Below, piece by piece: positions 9,172 to 16,471 of a stretch of 43,174 nt of DNA. The position numbers were made by a program, and so were the translations under genes. The stretch comes from Devosia equisanguinis (lineage in GTDB: Bacteria; Pseudomonadota; Alphaproteobacteria; Rhizobiales; Hyphomicrobiaceae), in NCBI GenBank assembly GCA_945889015.1, contig CAMDBL010000010.1:1-43174 (forward strand). Reading direction: 5' to 3'. The notes beneath the pieces are model-generated. The model did no database searches and was not told the DNA's origin. It saw only the letters and a program-made list of their open reading frames with translations. Positions within the stretch are counted from its first letter, which is position 1. Each line of letters opens with the position of its first letter.

Positions 9172-9864
9172 ATGGCCGCCACCATCCTGGTCGTCGAGGA
9201 CGAGGCGTCTCTGGCCGAGATCCTGCGTTACAATCTGGAGGCCGAGGGGTTCGTGGTGCTGCATGCGGCCACCGGCGAGGACGCGGAGGTGCTTGCCGAG
9301 GAGCGCGGGCCGGATCTCATCGTTCTCGACTGGATGCTGCCGAGCGTCTCGGGCATCGAGCTTTGCCGCCGTTTCCGCTCGCGCCAGCAGACGCGGGCGG
9401 TGCCGATCCTGATGCTGACGGCGCGCGGCGAGGAGGCCGATCGGGTACGCGGGCTTTCGACGGGTGCGGATGACTACGTCGTCAAGCCGTTCTCGCTGCC
9501 CGAGCTGATGGCGCGTATCCGCGCGCTGCTGCGGCGCGCCAGTCCCGACCGGGTCGCGGAGGTGTTGCGCTTCGCCGACATCGAACTCGACCGCGCGGCG
9601 CACAAAGTTAAGCGCGGCCATCGTGACGTGCGGCTCGGGCCGACGGAGTATCGGCTTCTCGAGTACGTGATGGAGAATCCGGGGCGGGTGCTGTCGCGTG
9701 CGCAGCTGCTCGACGGCGTGTGGGGCCGCGATGCCTTCGTCGACGAGCGCACGGTCGACGTGCACATCGGCCGCCTGCGCAAGGCGCTGGTGCGCGGACG
9801 CGAGGCCGATCCGATCCGAACGGTTCGCGGCGCCGGCTATGTGTTCGGCGAGCGGTCGCGGTGA
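9172..9864 (+). CDS. phoB: phosphate-regulon response regulator PhoB
   Basis: A 230-residue OmpR-family regulator that, when phosphorylated by PhoR, binds Pho boxes and recruits RNA polymerase. The receiver domain has the acidic pair ED (9-10), phospho-acceptor Asp53 in VLDWMLP, Thr83 in MLTARGEE and Lys105 in DYVVKPFS. The C-terminal winged helix (about 130-228) contains LGPTEYRLLEYVMENPGRVL, the transactivation-loop region, and the recognition helix VDERTVDVHIGRLRKAL. AAGGAG lies 6 bases upstream of the ATG; the gap after phoU is only 17 bases. It is the last gene of the pho cluster and converges on gcrA. Confidence 0.96.
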   Translation: MAATILVVEDEASLAEILRYNLEAEGFVVLHAATGEDAEVLAEERGPDLIVLDWMLPSVSGIELCRRFRSRQQTRAVPILMLTARGEEADRVRGLSTGADDYVVKPFSLPELMARIRALLRRASPDRVAEVLRFADIELDRAAHKVKRGHRDVRLGPTEYRLLEYVMENPGRVLSRAQLLDGVWGRDAFVDERTVDVHIGRLRKALVRGREADPIRTVRGAGYVFGERSR

Positions 9865-9890
9865 ACCCAGCCTCGGTCGCGTGAGATTGG

Positions 9891-9926
9891 GAGGACCGGT
9901 GCTGCGCCCCCGCAACCCCGGTCCTC
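9891..9926. terminator. hairpin between convergent phoB and gcrA
   Basis: Perfect 9-bp arms GAGGACCGG (9891-9899) and CCGGTCCTC (9918-9926) with an 18-base loop, 27 bases after phoB. There is no T run on either side, so it is a possible bidirectional end or mRNA-stabilising structure rather than a canonical rho-independent terminator. Confidence 0.45.
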
Positions 9927-9980
9927 GTCCCCCGCCGCCATAGTCCCTCGAGAGTCCCGCGTGTCTACTGTGGTGTCGGC

Positions 9981-10565
9981 TCAGACCGCCGCCGTTTCCT
10001 CTTCCTTCGCGTCGGCGGTCTGGTTGGTGTTGGCGGCCGGCGCAAGCGCGGGCTGGATCATCGGCTCGCGGTCGCGGCGGCGCGGCTGCGGCGGCTGGAA
10101 GGCGCTGCGGGCATGGAACTCGCAGTAGGGCAGGCCCGTGACCTTGCCCTTGCCGCAGAAGTGAAACTCGGGGGTCTGGGGATCGCCGATCGGCCAGCGG
10201 CAGCTGCACTCGGTCAGCGTCTGGATCGACTTGCGCTCGGCCATCGGGATATCCAATTCCTCCAGCGGCTGCTGGTAGGGCTCGGCATCGGGCTGATAGA
10301 GCGCGCGGAGCGCGGGGTTGCCGATCTGCTGGAAGCGGGGCTTGGCCACCAGGCGTTTGGCATTGGCGGGAGACGCCAGGCGCGGCCGAGGCCGGTGCGT
10401 CTTCATGCGGGACGTGGTGGCGCGGCCCGACAAGCCGAGGCGGTGCACTTTGCCGATGACGGCGTTGCGGGTGACCGCACCGATGCGACCGGCGATCTGG
10501 CTGGCGCTCAAGCCTTCGCCCCAGAGCTTCTTCAGAAGCTCGACGCGTTCATCCGTCCAGGCCAT
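9981..10565 (-). CDS. gcrA: GcrA cell-cycle regulator
   Basis: A 194-residue GcrA, the alphaproteobacterial sigma70-associated factor that activates promoters carrying methylated GANTC sites (methylated by CcrM). The N-terminal HTH reads AWTDERVELLKKLWGEGLSA then SQIAGRIGAVTRNAVIGKVH (2-41). The middle is basic and Pro-rich. The C-terminus has the conserved sigma-binding zone with CSCRWPIGDP, FHFCGKGK and GLPYCEFHA. Only the HTH-proximal ATG at 10565 has a good GGGGAG site; the frame is open to 10664, but that segment is Arg-rich and unlike the family. It marks the organism as alphaproteobacterial. Confidence 0.95.
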   Translation of the reverse strand: MAWTDERVELLKKLWGEGLSASQIAGRIGAVTRNAVIGKVHRLGLSGRATTSRMKTHRPRPRLASPANAKRLVAKPRFQQIGNPALRALYQPDAEPYQQPLEELDIPMAERKSIQTLTECSCRWPIGDPQTPEFHFCGKGKVTGLPYCEFHARSAFQPPQPRRRDREPMIQPALAPAANTNQTADAKEEETAAV

Positions 10566-11290
10566 GTTGGCTCCCCTGAGAAAAGCACAACGCTGTGGCG
10601 CGCGCGACACACGGCGCGGCCATCGTTGTGGGGGCTGGCACGAGATGCGATGGCGGCTGCGCAACTGAGCGCGCCACTTCAGGCAGCGGGGCCGAGCCCG
10701 TTACTGACGATTTTGCGGATTACGCTGAACAGAGACTCGCGTACGCTACAGGAATGGGCGCTGATACGAAGCGCCGTACGCGTTGCACGACATACGAAAT
10801 ACTGGTCGCGGATACATCGCGACATGTCGTGGTTAACGAGAGGCAAGCTACAACATCCAGACTTCGCCCCACAAGCCGTGGTCCACGCGCTGTAGGTTAT
10901 TGCACTGGATCTGTTGCCGGTTTGACACGATCCGATTCGTGCTCGCTGTATGTCTGGTGCATGACCGCGTCGTCCCCACGTCTCACCTGTTGCCTGTGGC
11001 CGATCTGGTCATGGCGGCTCGCGCCCCGGGACGTGGTGGCGGATGCGGGCGGCTGGAAATCACAGCGGCCTGAAGAGACGGTCCAGAACGCCTTCGACTG
11101 GCGCGGGTTGCACGAGGGCCGACGTGCAGCGCGACCATCCAGGGCGAGCGATTGCGGCTCCACTTGCGCTATCGCTCCGGGAGCGAGGAGGGCTGCTTCG
11201 AGCCATCGGGCACATGGACTGCTTCACCCATCACGGGCGACACTGTGCTAGGGACGTCGACGTTCCGGTTCTGCTCGAGCTCACAAGTCC
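10566..11290. other. 725-base gap without a convincing gene
   Basis: Open frames here have biased, low-complexity composition and no usable ribosome binding site, so none is called. GANTC sites occur at 10734-10738 (GACTC) and 10934-10938 (GATTC). TTGACA at 10922-10927 is a perfect -35 hexamer, with the GATTC just downstream, but the -10 region 17 to 18 bases on (CTGTAT-like) is poor. It could hold the gcrA promoter on the minus strand and a long leader for the methyltransferase gene. Confidence 0.5.
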
Positions 11291-12253
11291 ATGCGTATCG
11301 ACTATCATCGAACTCTCGTCGCCGACGCCGTTCGCAACCGAGCATTCCATGCGGCGCTCGCCGCCGTGATCAAGCCCGGCACGACGGTCGTCGCCGACAT
11401 CGGCGCGGGCACCGGCCTGCTCGGACTGATGGCCGCGCGGCTCGGGGCGCGGGAGGTCTACCTCTACGAGACCGCCGAGGTGGCCGGCGTCGCCGCGGAA
11501 ATCATCAAGCGCAACCGCGTCCGCAATTGCCATGTCATGCCCTGCCATTCGACCGAGATGCAGAAACCACCGCGAGTGGACGTGGTCGTCTCCGAGACGC
11601 TCGGCAATTATCCCTATGAGGAAGACATCATCGAGACGCTCGCCGATGCGCGAGCCAGGTTCCTGAAGCCGGGCGGGACGTTGATCCCTCAGGGGATCAG
11701 GCAGTATGTCGCCCCGGTGGTGAACGCGCGCTTTCATCGCGAGCTCTGCGCCTGGGACGAGATTGCTGGGTGCCTCGGCGGTACGCAGGCCCTGGCCTTG
11801 GATTTCTCGTCAGCCAAGGTGATGAGCTTCAACAACGTCTATGTCCGCTCCATCACGACCGCCGATCTGCTCGATGGCGGCGCCAGCGCCAGGAGCTGGG
11901 ACGCCATCGATTTCATGGCCCGCAATCGAACGTCTCGCCACGGCGAGATCTCCTGGGCCCTCGATGGGGCCGCCACCGTCTATGGTCTGGCCACGTGGTG
12001 GTCGGCCACGCTCGCCCAATCCATCGAACTCTCCACTGCCCCCGATGCAGCCCGCACGCACTGGGAGCAGCTGTATTTTCCGTTGTCGGCGCCGATCTCC
12101 GCCAATCCGGGCGACTTGATCTGCGCCATGCTGCGCTCGCGGTCGTCCCGCAACGCCGGTACCCATCTGGCGTGGACCGTGATCCACAACGACCGCCATG
12201 GCCGTCTGATCTCGCGCCAGTCGTACGATCTCGACAAGGGCTATCTTCCCTGA
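11291..12253 (+). CDS. protein arginine methyltransferase-like protein (class I SAM-dependent)
   Basis: A 320-residue soluble protein with the architecture of eukaryotic PRMTs. The SAM-binding motif I is VADIGAGTGLLGLMAA (34-49), with the acidic ribose-binding residue in YLYETAE (Glu60). The double-E loop reads SETLGNYPYEED, with E102 and E111 spaced exactly as the PRMT catalytic glutamates. The C-terminal beta barrel carries YGLATWWSATL (231-241) and a THW loop, RTHWEQLYFPL (255-265), another PRMT signature. Ribosomal-protein L11 methyltransferase, a common automatic label, lacks the THW loop. No strong ribosome binding site precedes the ATG, and GTG/ATG alternatives nearby are not better. 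Substrate unknown. Confidence 0.82.
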   Translation: MRIDYHRTLVADAVRNRAFHAALAAVIKPGTTVVADIGAGTGLLGLMAARLGAREVYLYETAEVAGVAAEIIKRNRVRNCHVMPCHSTEMQKPPRVDVVVSETLGNYPYEEDIIETLADARARFLKPGGTLIPQGIRQYVAPVVNARFHRELCAWDEIAGCLGGTQALALDFSSAKVMSFNNVYVRSITTADLLDGGASARSWDAIDFMARNRTSRHGEISWALDGAATVYGLATWWSATLAQSIELSTAPDAARTHWEQLYFPLSAPISANPGDLICAMLRSRSSRNAGTHLAWTVIHNDRHGRLISRQSYDLDKGYLP

Positions 12254-12278
12254 TCGAAGCGGCAAATCTCTCGACTCA

Positions 12279-12749
12279 CTATCTTCGCCAGTGAGGCGGC
12301 AAGCTGGGGCGTCCGTCCGAGCGCCACCCGTAGCGCCGATCGCCGCGAAACGCCGGCACCGCTGGTCGCCAATCATAGAAGCCATAGTAGGGCATCGGTC
12401 CATAGCCGTAGCGATAGCCGTTTCGCGCGAAGTCGCCCGGGTAGGCCAGGCCATATGGCCGGCTCCACGAAGGCGAGCGCCACCGATATCTCTCCGGCCC
12501 GAGATAGGCCCTCCGGCGCGGCCTCCTCTCACCATAAGCAGGTGACGTATCGCGATAGCGCCACGCGGGCACCGGCGCCTCCCACCTCTCCGGCTGGCGC
12601 AATACGCCGCCGCCGAGCTGGGGGTCGAAATAGCGGACCACCGCCGGTGCGGCCACCGCTGGCGGCTCAGCCGGCTCCGCAGCTTCAGCGACATCGATGG
12701 TGAGCATCATGGCGAGAATGCCGGCCGCCGCCGAACGTGCAAAGATCAT
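12279..12749 (-). CDS. small secreted Arg/Tyr/Pro-rich protein of unknown function
   Basis: A 156-residue protein with a signal peptide (MIFARSAAAGILAMMLTIDV, then AEAAEP, cleavage near residue 24). The mature part is rich in Arg, Tyr, Trp, Pro and Gly (for example RYGYGPMPYYGFYDW) and has no recognisable enzyme motif. Similar basic, aromatic exported proteins are frequent in Rhizobiales but undefined. A sigma70-like promoter at 12798-12826 points at it, which supports it being real despite the biased composition. It converges on the methyltransferase gene with 25 bases between the ends. Confidence 0.7.
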   Translation of the reverse strand: MIFARSAAAGILAMMLTIDVAEAAEPAEPPAVAAPAVVRYFDPQLGGGVLRQPERWEAPVPAWRYRDTSPAYGERRPRRRAYLGPERYRWRSPSWSRPYGLAYPGDFARNGYRYGYGPMPYYGFYDWRPAVPAFRGDRRYGWRSDGRPSLPPHWRR

Positions 12750-12797
12750 GTTACTCCCTCATACGCAGACCCGGTGCGAGGACCACCGTCAAATCTC

Positions 12798-12826
12798 ACT
12801 ATACATACACTTTATGTTCTTGTAAA
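12798..12826 (-). promoter_or_regulatory. sigma70-type promoter for the 12279-12749 gene
   Basis: On the minus strand TTTACA (12821-12826), a 17-base spacer and TATAGT (12798-12803) form a near-consensus promoter, with transcription expected to start near 12790, about 40 bases before the ATG at 12749. The region is markedly AT-rich compared with its surroundings. Confidence 0.65.
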
Positions 12827-12840
12827 GTTCTATTGTATGT
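12803..12840. repeat. nested inverted repeat over the promoter
   Basis: ACATAC-ACTTTA (12803-12814) pairs with TAAAGT (12823-12828) and GTATGT (12835-12840), with an 8-base loop and a 6-base insertion on one side. It overlaps the spacer and -35 of the minus-strand promoter and lies 68 bases past the hydrolase stop. It could be an operator, or a structure ending the hydrolase transcript. Confidence 0.5.
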
Positions 12841-12907
12841 GCCATGAAGAATTCTTCCAGCATTCGGATGCCGGTGGCTTTGAACCTCCGGAGCCGACGA
12901 CGTGATG

Positions 12908-13819
12908 TCAGTCGAGCAGGTGTTGCTTGACGAAGGCTGCGGCGGCCTCGCCCGCACGCGCGAGATGGGATTTTTGGGAGTACAGGCTCATGTGTGAAAC
13001 TCTGGGGATGACGGCCAGCTGTTTGCGGGGCGACGGTATCGAGTGGAAGGCCTCGATCTCCTGGTCCCACAGCGTGATCTCGTCTCCCTCCGCCACCACC
13101 ATGAGAATTGGCGTATTGGTGATCCGGCGGGTGAAGGGGAAGACGGAGTAGTTGAGCAGAAGCTCGGTCGACTCCGTAGTGCTCCAGTGCTGGTGAAGCG
13201 GCGCCTCTCTCGCCTTGATATCGTGAAAAACCTCATGAATCAGAGGGAAGGGCCACGTGGACAGCTCCAGATGCGGCTCGAGGGACGAGAACGCGAATTT
13301 TGCAGATGGAGCCCCTGTCGAACGAGCGCGACGATCTTTGAGGAGCGCCTCCTGCAGGTCGTTGAAGCGCGTCGTGCCGTGGACGCGCCGCATGTTCTCA
13401 TACCCGTCGACAACCGGAATATTGGAGATGATGCATTTGACCCGCGGATCGATCGCCCCGGTGATCAGTACGTGGCCACCGGCGTACGAGATCCCCCAGA
13501 TACCGATCCGTTCGGGATCGACGTCGGCAAGGGTCTCGGCATAGCTGATGGCATTGCGAAAATCCTCGATCTGCTTCCACGGATCGATGTGCTGGCGCGG
13601 TTGCCCCTCGCTCGCGCCCATGCAGCGATAGTCGAACATCAGCACCGCGCAGCCGGCCGCGACGAGCGCATCGGCGTAGTGCGGCATGACGATCTCTTTC
13701 ACGTAGCACCACCCACCGCCCATGATCAGCAACGGCGGCCGAACCACTCCTTCAGGATGGATCAGTGTTCCTCGTACCTTCGCGTCGACGCTTGTGAATT
13801 CGACATCGCGCTTCTTCAT
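12908..13819 (-). CDS. alpha/beta hydrolase (dienelactone-hydrolase-like)
   Basis: A 303-residue cytoplasmic hydrolase. The oxyanion region is IMGGGWCYVK (32-41), the nucleophile elbow GISYAGG places Ser111, and the acid and base of the triad are probably Asp246 (VAEGDEIT) and His276 (RVSHMSLY). The start at 13819 (MKKRDVEF) has GGGAG 8 bases upstream; the frame continues to 14092, but that part runs antisense through the neighbouring gene. It is divergent from the carboxymuconolactone-decarboxylase-like gene with 115 bases between starts, so the two may share control and a degradation pathway. The substrate is not evident. Confidence 0.85.
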   Translation of the reverse strand: MKKRDVEFTSVDAKVRGTLIHPEGVVRPPLLIMGGGWCYVKEIVMPHYADALVAAGCAVLMFDYRCMGASEGQPRQHIDPWKQIEDFRNAISYAETLADVDPERIGIWGISYAGGHVLITGAIDPRVKCIISNIPVVDGYENMRRVHGTTRFNDLQEALLKDRRARSTGAPSAKFAFSSLEPHLELSTWPFPLIHEVFHDIKAREAPLHQHWSTTESTELLLNYSVFPFTRRITNTPILMVVAEGDEITLWDQEIEAFHSIPSPRKQLAVIPRVSHMSLYSQKSHLARAGEAAAAFVKQHLLD

Positions 13820-13934
13820 GACCAAGCTCCCGAATACTGATCCGGCGAATTGATGATCATTGACCGGATGCGTCAAGAGGCCGACCCTGGGCGGGCCTGC
13901 CGGAAGCGCAGGGAGGATGAGATGGGAGAACCTG

Positions 13935-14507
13935 ATGAGCGGTGTAGGAGAAGGACCACGTTTTTCGCAGCTTGAGTTGGATGGCATGAGGCCGGACCAG
14001 AAGGTGGTCGCCGAGAAAATGCTCAGCGGACCGCGGAAAGGCATGAAGGGGCCATTCAATGTTCTGCTGCGACATCCCGAACTCTGCGACAAGGTGCAGG
14101 CGCTCGGAGCGGTGATCCGCTTTCAGAACGAGATTCCAGATCCTCTGAAAGAGATGGCGATCATCATGACAGGGCGCCACTGGACGGCGAGCTACGAATT
14201 TCAGGCGCACCGGCGCATGGCTCTGGAAGCGGGGCTCTCGCCTGCCATTTGCGATGCGATCGCCGAGGGGAAGCGGCCTTCGGCGATGTCGGCCGACGAA
14301 GCGATTATTTACGACTTCTGCTCCGAGTTGTTGGTCACGGGGCAGGTTTCAGATGCGCCATATGAGCAAGTGAAGGCGCGGTGGGGAGAAAAGGGAGTGG
14401 TCGATCTGACGGCGACGGTCGGCTACTACTGCGTGGCTTCACTGGTGCTGAATGTTGCACGCCATCCGCTGCCCGAAGGTGCCGTGGCCTTGAAGCCTCT
14501 GAGCTAG
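13935..14507 (+). CDS. carboxymuconolactone decarboxylase / AhpD-like protein
   Basis: A 190-residue helical protein of the CMD superfamily. The core reads PDPLKEMAIIMTGRHWTASY followed by EFQAHRRMALEAGLSP, with the conserved Glu and the His of the E-x-x-x-H type motif; the AhpD CxxC pair is absent, so peroxidase activity is unlikely. The start at 13935 (MSGVGEG) has GGAG about 6 bases upstream; the frame is open to 13860. Family members take part in protocatechuate or lactone breakdown, or are uncharacterised. The divergent alpha/beta hydrolase suggests a joint catabolic role. Confidence 0.82.
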   Translation: MSGVGEGPRFSQLELDGMRPDQKVVAEKMLSGPRKGMKGPFNVLLRHPELCDKVQALGAVIRFQNEIPDPLKEMAIIMTGRHWTASYEFQAHRRMALEAGLSPAICDAIAEGKRPSAMSADEAIIYDFCSELLVTGQVSDAPYEQVKARWGEKGVVDLTATVGYYCVASLVLNVARHPLPEGAVALKPLS

Positions 14508-14537
14508 GCTCTGCGCCTCGAGTAGCCGCTATGCCGA

Positions 14538-14572
14538 CCGCCTCCCGGTACGTTGCTCGGCCGGTGAGGCGG
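14538..14572 (+). terminator. possible terminator after the CMD-like gene
   Basis: CCGCCTC (14538-14544) pairs with GAGGCGG (14566-14572), with further C/G pairing inside a loop of about 20 bases, 30 bases past the stop. No T run follows. Confidence 0.35.
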
Positions 14573-14660
14573 CCTCGATCCCAGTCGGCGGGTGGGTGCG
14601 CTATGATCGGGCCGGATGCCATCTCGATCTCAGCAATTCCATGTTGTTCTTATTATGTTC

Positions 14661-14689
14661 TTTACATCTTCTGGCATCCAGCGTACACT
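14661..14689 (+). promoter_or_regulatory. sigma70-type promoter for the HTH protein gene
   Basis: TTTACA (14661-14666), a 17-base spacer and TACACT (14684-14689) lie in a local AT-rich stretch. Transcription would begin near 14696, about 30 bases before the ATG at 14725. Confidence 0.55.
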
Positions 14690-14724
14690 GCTCAAACACC
14701 GCGGCGTTTGGGAAGGATCGTGTG

Positions 14725-15207
14725 ATGGCTCGAATTCAGTGGCAGCGTTTCGTCTGGAAAGGTGGCGCAGACGAGTATGCATTCGAGGTCGTGGATGGTG
14801 GGCTGTTCGGCCGTTTGAGCGTCGGTGCGTCACGCGAGGTGACGCTTCCCATGGTGGCCTGGGAGGGGATGCTGGACAGCGTCGCGATGGCGCGCAAGGG
14901 CAAGGCACAGAGTGATCGGATGCAACCGGATCGAGCCTTTGCCAGATGGAGTGATGTCGAGGTCGCGCGGCTGGAGGCGGGCTTCAAGCACGGCCAGACG
15001 ATCGCGCAACTCGCCCGGTCTCACAACCGCAGTCTCGATGCCGTCGAACATCAGTTGGTGAGGCTCGGATTGTGGAACCGGCTGGAGCGGCGAGCAATGT
15101 CGCAGAGCCCGCCTTTTCCGCTGGAGGACGCGTGGAGAGACGAGTTGGCGGCCGAGCAGAACTGGAAGTCGACTGCCGAAGATCAATGTGATCGCGGCGG
15201 CGATTAG
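14725..15207 (+). CDS. small HTH protein with GcrA/Myb-like C-terminus, unknown function
   Basis: A 160-residue protein with two visible parts. Residues 5-58 form a beta-rich segment (FEVVDGGLFGRLSVG, then REVTLPMVAWEGML) that distantly recalls PC4-like single-strand-binding folds, though this is only an impression. Residues 74-117 form an HTH, RWSDVEVARLEAGFKHGQTI and AQLARSHNRSLDAVEHQLVR. Its layout matches the HTH of GcrA encoded 4 kb upstream (W-[TS]-D then a long helix, a G turn, IA.., and a terminal RLGL). The start at 14725 has GGAAGG 8 bases upstream and a promoter at 14661-14689. It converges on the HAD gene with a 15-base gap. Probably a DNA-binding regulator. Confidence 0.7.
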   Translation: MARIQWQRFVWKGGADEYAFEVVDGGLFGRLSVGASREVTLPMVAWEGMLDSVAMARKGKAQSDRMQPDRAFARWSDVEVARLEAGFKHGQTIAQLARSHNRSLDAVEHQLVRLGLWNRLERRAMSQSPPFPLEDAWRDELAAEQNWKSTAEDQCDRGGD

Positions 15208-15222
15208 CTTTGCGCAGGTTGC

Positions 15223-16224
15223 CTATTTCGACTTCTCGATGCCGCGCCGGAAGTGCCACATTTCTTCCTGGAGTTGAATGTCGGCAATAATTCGGTCCAG
15301 CAGTCGCGTGGTTCGGCGAAAGAGTTCTGAACCTCGGCGATAGTCTGCGACGGCGAAGAAATCGATCCGGCCGGCGCGAAGCAGATCGACACACTTTTCC
15401 TTGTTCTTGCGAGGGGGATGAACCGCGATCGCGTATCCGCCGTTCTTTCGCATCACCGTCATCGACGGCACGTCGGTGTCGCCGTCGCCGAAGTAGATCA
15501 TCTGCGAGAACGGGACAGGTCGTTCACCCTCGGGCATGTGCTGATTGATGCTCTGTCCGAGATCCTCGACTCCCTTGTTGATGCGAAAAAGGTACTGCGT
15601 CTTGCCGGTGTCGGTGATCACGCGTTTGGGATAGGGCAGATCATAGGCTTCGAACCAGTACTCGGAGGCGAAGACATTGTGGAACCGCGGAAAAATGCGC
15701 GTCCCCTCGATGATCTCGATCAATCCCGAGGAGATCAGATAGTGACGAACTTCTATGCCTGCTCGTTCGGAGCGGATTCGAACGTACTCCTCGATGTCGT
15801 CGAACCAGGTCTCGACTCCATCGAACAATTCCACGGCGCGTCCGAGATCGACGAGGTCGTCGCGGTCGATACGCACGCCTGCGGCCTTGGCCTTCTTGTA
15901 CATCAGATGCATGTACGTGATGAGGCTGTCGGCGCCCTCCTTCTGCGCGATCCTGTTCGATTCCGCCCAGAACTCGTGTGGATCGACGCCGAGCTTCGGC
16001 AGCACCGTGTATTCCTGCATTGGCTTCGGCGACAACGTGCCGTCGAAATCGTAGACCAGGGCAATCGACTTGCGATTGAAGGCCGGCTTGGCTTGGACCG
16101 CGTTTCGCGAGGGCGTCTCAGCCGGCCTATGCGCGGATTTCGGCTTGGCTGCCGGCCGCTGTCGAGGCGCGTCGTCGTCCACAGCTTTCTCGCGCCGCGC
16201 GCTCCGCTCGATCCGCTCGACCAT
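15223..16224 (-). CDS. HAD-superfamily phosphatase (phosphoserine-phosphatase-like)
   Basis: A 333-residue hydrolase. Motif I is VYDFDGTLS with nucleophile Asp59 and acid Asp61; motif II Ser is in YLISSGLIE; motif III Lys is probably K208 in TDTGKTQ; motif IV is FGDGDTDVPSM (D247, D249, D251). The long helical cap between residues 70 and 155 fits the C1-cap type. The first 50 residues are a charged, Lys/Arg/Pro-rich tail without motif. The start at 16224 has GGAGAG upstream; the frame is open to 16353. The substrate cannot be inferred; the protein is longer than typical SerB-like enzymes. Confidence 0.82.
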   Translation of the reverse strand: MVERIERSARREKAVDDDAPRQRPAAKPKSAHRPAETPSRNAVQAKPAFNRKSIALVYDFDGTLSPKPMQEYTVLPKLGVDPHEFWAESNRIAQKEGADSLITYMHLMYKKAKAAGVRIDRDDLVDLGRAVELFDGVETWFDDIEEYVRIRSERAGIEVRHYLISSGLIEIIEGTRIFPRFHNVFASEYWFEAYDLPYPKRVITDTGKTQYLFRINKGVEDLGQSINQHMPEGERPVPFSQMIYFGDGDTDVPSMTVMRKNGGYAIAVHPPRKNKEKCVDLLRAGRIDFFAVADYRRGSELFRRTTRLLDRIIADIQLQEEMWHFRRGIEKSK

Positions 16225-16471
16225 GACGCTCTCCTCGACGTGTCTGCTTGGCTCCACAACTCGCCAGAAGCATCCACCGATTCGGGTGGCGGCAAGAAGG
16301 CGTGGCGGCTGGCTATCCCGGCTTCCTATCCCCGGTCCGCGCGGCCTCGTCATCGACGGCGGGCGATCGGCAGTCGAACAAGCCTTGGGGAAACAAGCGG
16401 GTTTGCGACGCGAGGTCGTGGCCTTGTCCTGGAGAGTAGGCTAGGAGGGGCCAGGACGAGGATCGATCGAC

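Noticed and set aside
10595-11251. Plus-strand open frame of 218 codons between gcrA and the methyltransferase
   Set aside because: Cys/Arg/Ser-biased translation without motif or ribosome binding site.
13935-14507. AhpD alkylhydroperoxidase
   Set aside because: The CxxC active-site pair is missing; only the CMD-type Glu/His motif is present.
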